Below, piece after piece: positions 1 to 5,744 of a DNA stretch of 14,777 bases (position 1 is the first letter of the stretch; each line of letters begins with the position of its first letter). The notes beneath the pieces are model-generated. The model saw nothing but the letters and a program-made list of their open reading frames with translations, was not told the DNA's origin and searched no databases. This DNA is from Oscillospiraceae bacterium. GTDB taxonomy: Bacteria > Bacillota > Clostridia > Oscillospirales > Ruminococcaceae. The translations under genes and the position numbers were made by a program. Where the stretch lies: positions 1-14,777 of the forward strand of contig JAIDPG010000228.1 in assembly GCA_029062865.1 (NCBI GenBank). The letters run 5' to 3'.

Positions 1-2129
1 GCGCGGTGGAGATCGAAGCGGACGGCAATTATAAAATCGAAAAGGAATGGGGCGAGGAGCCCGTCTGCAAGCTGATAACTCCCGACGGGATAATCAAGAA
101 GCAGGACGAGATCGACAGGATCCTTACGGAGATCTTCGGCTGCGGCAAAGGCACGTACAGGGAAATTCTATTGTCGCCGCAAAGCTCGGCGGCGGATAAT
201 CTGCAAAGGATCCTAAGCGGCAGCGCCGAGACCAACAAAACGCTTTCCGAAGCGGTTTCGCAGGCGTTCGCCGAAAGCGGCGGAATTTCCGTAACGAAGC
301 TGGAGGAGCAAATTCAAAGCAGCATAGAAACGCTCGCGGGGACAAAACCGGGCTGGGATCTTGAGCTTGACAAGCCGAGAAAAGACTACAAAACGATGAA
401 AGTGGAAAAATACCGCGGCGCTGTCATAACCGCGCTTCAGGCGCGCGACGAGGTTGAGATCAAGCTAGAAAAGCTCAAGGAAAACGAGAAAAACCTCGAC
501 GACGCGATAATTGATCTTCGGGAAAAGGACGAAGCGCTGAAAAATTCGGAAAACGCGCTGTCGGAATTCGCGGAATTCGCCGAAAAGATCCGCGATAACA
601 ATCACAACAAGCAGATCGCCGAGCGCTGCGAGAGCGATCTGAAAAGATACTCCGCCGCGCTTGACGAATTTCCCAAGGCGAATAGCGCTCTCGAAAGGGC
701 GCGTGATCTGGCTTCGGAAAGGGAAAACCGCGCGGTCCTCGACAGCTATCGGAACGCGGAAAAGCTGCGCGGCGAGCTTCGGAAGATCGAGGAAAAGCTT
801 CGCCCGCTGACGCGCCCGAGCGACGACGAAATAAAGTCGCTTGAAGCCGCGGAGCGCGAGCTGCCGCTGCTTCAAAGCAAGCTGCGCGGAATGAACATCG
901 CGGCGACGCTGAAAACGTTCGGCGGAAACACCGTGAAGATCACGTCGCTGCTGACGGGGGAGCCGATTGAGATAAGCGGCGAAACCGCGGTCTTGACCGA
1001 AGCGGCGCGCATTGAGATCCCGGGAATTATGGAAATGAGCCTGTCTCCCGCGGAGGTTGATCCAGAGGAAACAAATGCGCGAATTTCCTCGCTGGAGGCA
1101 CAGACCGCGGCGGTTTTCGGCAAATACGGGCGCAATTCCGCTGAGGAAATAAAAGCCCTCGCGCGGGAATTTGACGAGCTTTCGCGGCAGAGGGATATCC
1201 TCGAAGCGGATCTCAAACGGTCTCTCGGAGACCGCGGCTTTTCCGAGCTTGAAAACGCCGCGAAGGCGCTTGGAGACACGCGCGGCGCTCAGGTCATCGA
1301 GAGCGATATCTCGGCGCTTTGCGGCGGCGCGGACATCAGCAAATTCATCGGCGCGAAGGAGAACGCGATCACGGCGTTTGAGCGCGAATATTCGAGCGTC
1401 GAAGCGTTGAAAGCGCTTATCGAGGATCGGAACGGCGAGCTCGAAAAAGTCGGAAACGCTCTTAGATCCTGCGAAGATATTCCCGAAAAATACCGCGGGA
1501 TCTCCGATGTAAACGCGCACAAGGCGGCGCTGGACAAGGCGGTCAAGGCGGCGCGGGAGGCGAAGGAGCAGGCGCTTGCGGACAAGATCGCGGCGGAAAC
1601 GACGCTTTGCGGATTTGTTGAGGAAAACGGCGACGATCTGCAGGAGCAGCTCGAAAAACGAACCGCGGAATATAACGAAAGGGTTGATCTTCTGCACAAA
1701 TGGCTGCACATTCAAGAGGTGTTCAACGCGCATAAGAGCGCGCTTTCCGCAAATCCGCTTGACGATCTCGCGCGGAATTTCGGCGATTATCTGAACGTGA
1801 TCACTGGCGACAGAATTTCCGCGGAATTCGCCGACGGCAAGTCGAGCTTCGAGCTGGCGAGCGCGGGCTTCAGGGTGGATTTCCCGAAGCTTTCCGACGG
1901 CACGCGGGACGTGATCTACCTCGCGTTCAGGCTTGCGGTCTTGGAGCATCTTTTCCCCGCGGGTGGCGGCGTGCTCGTGCTTGACGACCCGCTGAACAAT
2001 ATGGATCAGCGCAGATTTGCGCAGTCCTGCGAGCTTATCAAAAAAGCAGCCGAGCGTCACCAGATAATATTCCTCACGTGCCGCGAGGAGTACGCGGGGA
2101 AGCTCGGCGGCAATCTGATCAAGATCTGA
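1..2129 (+). CDS. SMC/YhaN-like AAA ATPase, 5' partial
   Basis: This is the C-terminal part of a large ATPase of the Rad50/SMC/YhaN kind. The frame is open from base 3 and no convincing start is visible (the GTG at base 6 is internal), so the Walker A end lies upstream. About 708 residues are visible. Residues 150-600 (counting from the base-6 codon) are Glu/Lys/Ala-rich and heptad-like, as expected for a long coiled coil broken by a short globular insert near 290-350. The C-terminus carries an ABC-type signature (LSDGTRD, about 629-635) and a Walker B followed by a D-loop-like stretch (VLVLDDPLNNMD, about 655-666), then a beta strand IIFLTCRE. YhaN-type proteins usually pair with a calcineurin-like nuclease (YhaO/SbcD), expected just upstream. 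A role in DNA end processing or defence is inferred. The ATPase head class is well supported; the exact family is less certain. Confidence 0.8.
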   Translation, partial: AVEIEADGNYKIEKEWGEEPVCKLITPDGIIKKQDEIDRILTEIFGCGKGTYREILLSPQSSAADNLQRILSGSAETNKTLSEAVSQAFAESGGISVTKLEEQIQSSIETLAGTKPGWDLELDKPRKDYKTMKVEKYRGAVITALQARDEVEIKLEKLKENEKNLDDAIIDLREKDEALKNSENALSEFAEFAEKIRDNNHNKQIAERCESDLKRYSAALDEFPKANSALERARDLASERENRAVLDSYRNAEKLRGELRKIEEKLRPLTRPSDDEIKSLEAAERELPLLQSKLRGMNIAATLKTFGGNTVKITSLLTGEPIEISGETAVLTEAARIEIPGIMEMSLSPAEVDPEETNARISSLEAQTAAVFGKYGRNSAEEIKALAREFDELSRQRDILEADLKRSLGDRGFSELENAAKALGDTRGAQVIESDISALCGGADISKFIGAKENAITAFEREYSSVEALKALIEDRNGELEKVGNALRSCEDIPEKYRGISDVNAHKAALDKAVKAAREAKEQALADKIAAETTLCGFVEENGDDLQEQLEKRTAEYNERVDLLHKWLHIQEVFNAHKSALSANPLDDLARNFGDYLNVITGDRISAEFADGKSSFELASAGFRVDFPKLSDGTRDVIYLAFRLAVLEHLFPAGGGVLVLDDPLNNMDQRRFAQSCELIKKAAERHQIIFLTCREEYAGKLGGNLIKI

Positions 2130-2164
2130 TGTAAAGCCCGTTTGACGAGCGAAAGGAGCTCCGT

Positions 2165-2248
2165 ATGATCTGCGCAATGAGCGGCATTCACGGCTGCTTG
2201 GGGGCTTTTGACGCGAAAACGGAGCAAAACGGCAAAGCGGTGAAATAA
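2165..2248 (+). pseudogene. N-terminal remnant of a metallophosphoesterase gene (27 codons)
   Basis: A short frame with a good ribosome site (AGGAG ending 6 nt before the ATG) encodes MICAMSGIHGCLGAF and then unrelated residues before TAA. The first 15 residues match the start of calcineurin-like protein phosphatases, which normally read M-x-x-A-x-S-D-I-H-G-C-L-x-A-F. The metal-binding Asp of the D-x-H motif is Gly here, and nothing of the rest of the enzyme follows. I read it as a truncated gene whose translation signal survives. Its stop codon overlaps the ribosome site of the next gene, so it could still act as a translated leader. Confidence 0.5.
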
Positions 2249-2260
2249 GGAGGAATTGCT

Positions 2261-2779
2261 ATGAGATTAAATCAAGTCAGTTTGAACATTACTCGGTTCG
2301 GTCGTGAGGTACCGAAGGGGTACCCCGAAAACATAATGCATGTGAAAATTTACGCGGATTCAAATGACCTCTACGCGGCGCTGAGCAAAGCCTGCGCCAA
2401 GGCCGTAAACGTCATGGAGGAATGGGAACGCGTCGGCGCAAGGTGCGATATCACCACAAACGCCGACGGCAATGTGCTTTCCGACGCGGTATGCAGACGG
2501 TACAACGAAAATTACGAGCTTGAATATTACGAAAACAGGATAGATATGAATAAAAAGCTGCTCGGTTACATCGAAAATTCGACCGCTATTCTGGACGTTA
2601 TCAAAAGCTCAACCAAAGAAAACGTGCGAAATAATCTTCATGAAAAGCTCGGATATTCGCCGGAGGAAACAAACAATATTCTGCGGATCAATTTCGGCAT
2701 GATGACCGCCGAGGATATTGAGGCGATAAAAAAAGAAACAGCCGAAATGGAAGTGAAATTCCCGAAAAAGGAGAACTAG
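2261..2779 (+). CDS. Small protein with a GyrA-like helical C-terminus, unknown function
   Basis: This is a 172-residue protein starting at an ATG preceded by AAGGAGG with 7-nt spacing. I do not recognise the N-terminal half (residues 1-90), which looks like a mixed alpha/beta fold. Residues 95-165 read like the helical tower and dimerisation segment of type IIA topoisomerase A subunits: a heptad helix, then an I-x-x-S-x-x-K-E-x-x-R-x-x-L-x-E-K-L-x-Y-S helix-loop region, then NNILRINFGMMTAEDIE in place of the family's Q-A-x-x-I-L-D-M-R-L-x-x-L-T. No active-site Tyr region, signal peptide or membrane segment is seen. It is probably a soluble oligomeric protein. It lies between two decayed phosphoesterase genes and downstream of the SMC-like ATPase. 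The GyrA resemblance is my reading of the pattern, not a search result. Confidence 0.6.
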   Translation: MRLNQVSLNITRFGREVPKGYPENIMHVKIYADSNDLYAALSKACAKAVNVMEEWERVGARCDITTNADGNVLSDAVCRRYNENYELEYYENRIDMNKKLLGYIENSTAILDVIKSSTKENVRNNLHEKLGYSPEETNNILRINFGMMTAEDIEAIKKETAEMEVKFPKKEN

Positions 2780-2802
2780 AGTGTTAATGTGAACACGCTC
2801 TA
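2777..2802 (+). promoter_or_regulatory. Hairpin between a ribosome site and the next ATG
   Basis: A stem of TAGAG with CTCTA and TGTT with AACA, interrupted by a 2-nt CG bulge and closed by a 6-nt loop, fills the gap between the AAGGAG at 2768-2773 and the ATG at 2803. No other ribosome site precedes that ATG. If the hairpin forms, it brings AAGGAG within about 3 nt of the start codon. It begins on the stop codon of the 172-residue gene. No T-run follows, so it is not a good terminator. Confidence 0.4.
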
Positions 2803-3209
2803 ATGACCTACGCAATTTCCGACATTCACGGGCGGTTCGACAAATATTCGTTGATGCTGGAGAAAATAAATTTCGGCGAGGACGACACGCTGAACGCGTT
2901 CGACACCGAAAGCATTGTAACCCCGCGGCGATAGAGCAGATGATGCTGTGGATACAAAACGGCGGCGAGCCGACGCTGACGGCGTATCTAGACGCCGCCG
3001 CTTGCCGGAAGCTTGAAGACTTCTCGCCGGAGCGCGGCTGTTTCGAGGACAAGCTACTGATAGTCGGGCACACGCCGACCGAGCTTCTTTGCGGCGAGCA
3101 TAGGATCTTCCGCAAGGGAAATTTCATCGACATAGACTGCGGGATAGCGTTCGAGAGCGACAAGCTCGGCTGTTTGCGTCCGGACGATCTCCGCGAGTAT
3201 TATGTCTGA
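2803..3209 (+). pseudogene. Metallophosphoesterase (PP1/PrpA-like) pseudogene with internal deletions
   Basis: Both ends of a calcineurin-like Ser/Thr protein phosphatase are present but the enzyme is broken. The N-terminus (frame starting at 2803) reads MTYAISDIHGRFDKYSLML and stops at TAG 2932-2934. The C-terminal part continues in another frame as AIEQMMLWIQNGGEPT, from about 2928, to GHTPTELL (from about 3067) and KGNFIDIDCGIAF, ending at 3209. Missing are the GDxxDRG and GNHE metal-binding motifs, expected after residue 30, and the His-Ala-Gly segment, expected near 3020-3030, where LEDF runs straight into SPERGCFEDK. About 407 nt remain, against roughly 690 nt for an intact family member as I recall it. 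At least two deletions plus a frame change near 2915-2928 fit this. An ATG at 2940 would allow an 89-residue C-terminal fragment, but no catalytic site would result. Confidence 0.8.
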
Positions 3210-3244
3210 AAAACGACCGAAAATCAGCATCTCGCGGCATTAAG

Positions 3245-3295
3245 GCGCGTAAGGTATGTAAAGTATTGCGGTGTCGAGTGAAAACGCTTGATACC
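3245..3295 (+). repeat. 51-bp hairpin repeat, copy 1
   Basis: This is the first of two direct copies that match at 47 of 51 positions. It has a linear leader starting GCGCGTAAGGTAT, followed by a hairpin whose arms are 3268-3280 and 3285-3297 with an AAAA loop. As plus-strand RNA the stem is 13 consecutive pairs, three of them G-U. A short TTTT at 3299-3302 follows, too weak to call a terminator. See the repeat finding for the comparison of the copies. Confidence 0.75.
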
Positions 3296-3323
3296 GCGAT
3301 TTTCTGTGAAACGAAATAAAAAA

Positions 3324-3374
3324 GCGCGTAAGGTATATAAAGCATTGCGGTATCGAGTGAAAACGCTTGATATC
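3324..3374 (+). repeat. 51-bp hairpin repeat, copy 2
   Basis: The second copy lies 79 bp downstream of the first in the same orientation. Its hairpin arms are 3348-3359 and 3364-3375, with an AAAA loop and 12 pairs as plus-strand RNA, three of them G-U. Two of the four differences from copy 1 lie in the stem, and both keep pairing in plus-strand RNA. The element ends exactly where the minus-strand oxidoreductase remnant loses its family-like sequence. Confidence 0.75.
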
Positions 3375-3488
3375 GAAATGCCTCGCGAGCCTTCCCATTA
3401 AGACGATGTTGACTGCCTTGCCGCTGCCCGCTTCAAGCGCGAGTGCCTGCGCGTTTGTTTCGTCGACGAACACGCCCTTGCCGCGCGT
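3375..3488 (-). pseudogene. Remnant of a 2-oxoacid:ferredoxin oxidoreductase gamma/IorB-type gene
   Basis: Read on the minus strand, this stretch encodes GKGVFVDETNAQALALEAG followed by SGKAVNIVLMGRLARHF. It resembles the C-terminal part of the gamma domain of pyruvate or indolepyruvate ferredoxin oxidoreductases, where a V-D-x-x-x-x-A-x-x-x-G segment leads to an A-V-N-x-V-x-x-G-A-L strand and helix. Only about 38 codons remain. No start or upstream domain is present, and the frame runs directly into hairpin repeat copy 2. It is not a functional gene. The family call rests on a short match. Confidence 0.45.
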
Positions 3489-3498
3489 ATAAATATTA

Positions 3499-3522
3499 TA
3501 ACAAATTCCACACGGTTTGTTA
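3499..3522 (-). terminator. Possible weak AT-rich terminator of the HTH gene
   Basis: A 7-bp inverted repeat (TAACAAA with TTTGTTA, 10-nt loop) overlaps the stop codon of the HTH/DUF6017 gene. On the minus strand an AT-rich tail without a clean T-run follows. The stem is AT-rich and weak, so termination here is uncertain. Confidence 0.25.
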
Positions 3523-4464
3523 AGGGGAGTTTTTCCCGCGAAGCTCCCGCTTGACCCACGCCTCGTAATAGCTCTCCATAGTGTCGGGAGCGTTGTACAG
3601 CGCGGTTATCAGATACGCTCGCATATTTCGGACGTCGGCGGAGCTTCTGTCAAGCGCGGTGAGCACGTAATCGATGTGATCCCGATCAAGCTCCAGAAAA
3701 CGGCGCTTAACGTCCTCAAGCGGCAGCTCCTCGCCGTTTACGCGGACGGTCTTTTTTCGGCTGCACAAAACGCTTGCCATGATCGAGATAAGCTCGTCGA
3801 TCCTGTCAATATTGATCTTCAGCACGGGATTTTCCCGATTTTCATACAAAAAATCATAATCGATATTCCCGCGGATCACATCGCGGTAATATTCGCTGCT
3901 TTGACAAACGGAATTATTTTCCTCACAAAAAATCCTATCCTCATCCTCACGCTCGGCGCGCGAAGCGCGGCTTGATGAGTGATTTGATATTTGAGTTTTT
4001 GATTTATAAGTATTTAATTTATTATAAGTAGACCGCGTGGGCTTTTCCGTCGGCGGATTATCCGTCGGCGGATTTTCCGATGACGGAGAAACAAAAAAAT
4101 CGCGGGCTTTTTCGCGCTGAGCCTGCCCGTGCTCCGTATCAAGCTCCGGGCTGAAATTCGGATTAAGCTCCGGGCTTTCGTAGACCGCGTACTCGTTTAC
4201 GGACATACGCCCTCTCTCGTCGCGGAGCTGAACGCGCACGAGATAGCCGTACCTCTCCAGCTCCCTGACCGCGCTGCGAACGCCGGCAGCGCCGTCATTC
4301 GCGATGACCGCAAGCCCGCCGAGCGTGTAATCCCAATCGGGCGGCAGGCTGAGCATCACGGACAGCAGTCCCTTTGCCTTATACGAAAGCCGCCTGTCCT
4401 TTAAATGATAGTTCGACATAACCGTAAAATTTCCGCTTTTTTCCACTCTGAATACCGTTGACAT
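3520..4464 (-). CDS. Helix-turn-helix/DUF6017 replication-initiator-like protein
   Basis: This 314-residue DNA-binding protein belongs to a type common on clostridial plasmids and integrative elements. Residues 1-95 form a winged-helix domain: VEKSGNFTVMSN, then LSYKAKGLLSVMLSLPPDW, then a second helix pair with VRSAVRELERYGYLVR and a wing RGRMSVNEYAVYE. Residues 100-190 are a low-complexity Pro/Thr/Ser/Asn linker whose DNA is AT-rich near 4005-4035. Residues 200-310 resemble DUF6017 and end in AYLITALYNAPDTMESYY. I chose the ATG at 4464 because a GAGG lies 7 nt upstream. ATGs at 4470 and 4494 are in frame but have poor ribosome sites. The gene stands alone just downstream of the lipid operon's terminator. 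It suggests mobile-element ancestry, but no replication or conjugation partner is in the window. Confidence 0.8.
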   Translation of the reverse strand: MSTVFRVEKSGNFTVMSNYHLKDRRLSYKAKGLLSVMLSLPPDWDYTLGGLAVIANDGAAGVRSAVRELERYGYLVRVQLRDERGRMSVNEYAVYESPELNPNFSPELDTEHGQAQREKARDFFVSPSSENPPTDNPPTEKPTRSTYNKLNTYKSKTQISNHSSSRASRAEREDEDRIFCEENNSVCQSSEYYRDVIRGNIDYDFLYENRENPVLKINIDRIDELISIMASVLCSRKKTVRVNGEELPLEDVKRRFLELDRDHIDYVLTALDRSSADVRNMRAYLITALYNAPDTMESYYEAWVKRELRGKNSP

Positions 4465-4581
4465 TGCCATAACCTCGCTTTTTCTTTTAAGCATGCCACG
4501 GCGAGAACTGCAAATAACTGAATTTTTGTCGTATACAAAGAAAAACGGGCTGCTTAATATGAGCGGGAAACCGTGGAGGAG

Positions 4582-4611
4582 AAAAAGCCTTGACCGCAAA
4601 ACGGTCAAGGC
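4582..4611 (-). terminator. Strong intrinsic terminator of the lipid operon
   Basis: A perfect 10-bp GC-rich inverted repeat (GCCTTGACCG and CGGTCAAGGC, arms 4587-4596 and 4602-4611) with a 5-nt loop is followed on the minus strand by TTTTT. It lies about 50 nt past the stop of the acyltransferase gene, at the end of the seven-gene operon. Confidence 0.9.
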
Positions 4612-4661
4612 AGCGTTTATTCTTATCGGAGGCTCTTGAGCTCCTTCACACTTATTTTGTT

Positions 4662-5744
4662 TCAAATCGGCTTTTCAAGAAGAACATACTCATACTCAAA
4701 ATCCCTGATCTGCCTCATATACCCCTTGCTGAGGCTCCCTTCGCGGTAAAGCGCTCCGATAGACGGCACACGCTGCTTTTTCAGCTCCCTGCGGACGACC
4801 TCGGAAATCGCGCTTCCCAAGCCGGGGTGGTTTTTGTCAACGCCCAGATACGGCAGCACATAGGAATTCGGTCTGCGCTTTTCTTTGAGAATTCGGAGCG
4901 TTTTCAGCGGGTCAAGTCTGCCGTAAACTCGGTTTCCGTAATTCGGCACGGAAATGAAAAAACCCACGGGCGCTCCCTCAAAATACGCCATTTTCACCAT
5001 ACTGTAATTAAGGATATGCCGCAGGTGATCATTCAGCCGGCAGAAATCCTCCTCGGTTATGCGCTTGAACACGGGAAAGCTGCTGTACAGCTCTATCATC
5101 AGAGAATAAACCTCTCGCAGCGTTTTGTCAAATGTTTCGTTGTCGGGACTTTTTATCGTGTAACCCGCGTTCAGCTTTTCCGCGAGCCGCGCGGCGAATT
5201 TTTCGCAGCCGTCGTCATTCTCAACGATCTTGTAGTGGTTTGAGGTGTAGCGCATGATCACCTCAAAGCCGTTTTCATACCACAGATCGGCGTAATACTC
5301 CTTGTTGTAGGGCTCGCCGGTATAAGGCGACATATTCTGAATACCAAAGCGGTTGGTTTTCAGCCTGTACTTTATCCAAAAGGAACAGTCAACGGGTCCT
5401 GTCAGCTTTACGCCGCCGTTTTTCGCCGCCGTTTCAGCCGCCGTTTCAAACAGAAGCGCCGCGGCTTCGCTGTCGTTTTCGCTCTCGAAAAAACCGACAT
5501 ACGCGGTGCTGTCGTTTGGGTAGAACGTGACCGCGGCGCGGCTTACGGCACGTTTTCCGCGGTAGATCAGGATAGGCGCAACGGTGAAATATCGGCTCAG
5601 GATATGCGTTCCGTTCAGGAGCGCAAGCTCCTCCGCGGGGCTTTGCGTGAGCTCGCCCGCGGAATAAATTCTCCTTGGAAGCGCGAGAAAATCGCGTGTT
5701 CTTTTTTTGTCGCCGCTGTCAAAAACGACCGCCGTTAGGCTCAT
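4662..5744 (-). CDS. GNAT-fold acyltransferase, YghO-like
   Basis: This is a 360-residue soluble protein with a two-lobed GNAT architecture resembling the YghO family. The first lobe includes FLALPRRIY (19-27), the strand-helix AYVGFFESENDSEAA (81-95), LTGPVDCSFWIKY (114-126), and the YY-x-x-L-x-Y-x-N-G-F stretch near 150-160. The second lobe has a strand EGAPVGFFISVP and an acyl-CoA-loop-like segment LGVDKNHPGLGSAISEV. It likely transfers an acyl group from CoA or ACP to an amine or hydroxyl; the substrate is not visible. It is the last gene of the operon. The start ATG overlaps the upstream stop as ATGA and has a strong GGAGG 7 nt before it. Because its partners handle lipids, a lipid headgroup amine is a reasonable guess, but only a guess. 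Confidence 0.75.
   Translation of the reverse strand: MSLTAVVFDSGDKKRTRDFLALPRRIYSAGELTQSPAEELALLNGTHILSRYFTVAPILIYRGKRAVSRAAVTFYPNDSTAYVGFFESENDSEAAALLFETAAETAAKNGGVKLTGPVDCSFWIKYRLKTNRFGIQNMSPYTGEPYNKEYYADLWYENGFEVIMRYTSNHYKIVENDDGCEKFAARLAEKLNAGYTIKSPDNETFDKTLREVYSLMIELYSSFPVFKRITEEDFCRLNDHLRHILNYSMVKMAYFEGAPVGFFISVPNYGNRVYGRLDPLKTLRILKEKRRPNSYVLPYLGVDKNHPGLGSAISEVVRRELKKQRVPSIGALYREGSLSKGYMRQIRDFEYEYVLLEKPI

Noticed and set aside
465..2177. Long minus-strand open frame of 570 codons opposite the SMC-like ATPase
   Set aside because: It is Arg/Leu-rich with no recognisable domain and mirrors a GC-rich coding strand whose translation has clear ATPase motifs.
3245..3374. CRISPR array
   Set aside because: There are only two 51-bp copies separated by 28 bp, with an internal hairpin and no cas genes; this fits a dispersed repeat better.
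3240..3473. Minus-strand 77-codon gene
   Set aside because: It is a chimera of an oxidoreductase remnant and the translated hairpin repeats, with no ribosome site.
4465..4665. Upstream extension of the HTH/DUF6017 gene to 4665
   Set aside because: The extension would run through the terminator and has no family-like sequence; the ATG at 4464 has the better ribosome site.
4590..5243. Plus-strand open frame opposite the acyltransferase
   Set aside because: It crosses the terminator hairpin, has no ribosome site and lies antisense to a well-supported gene.
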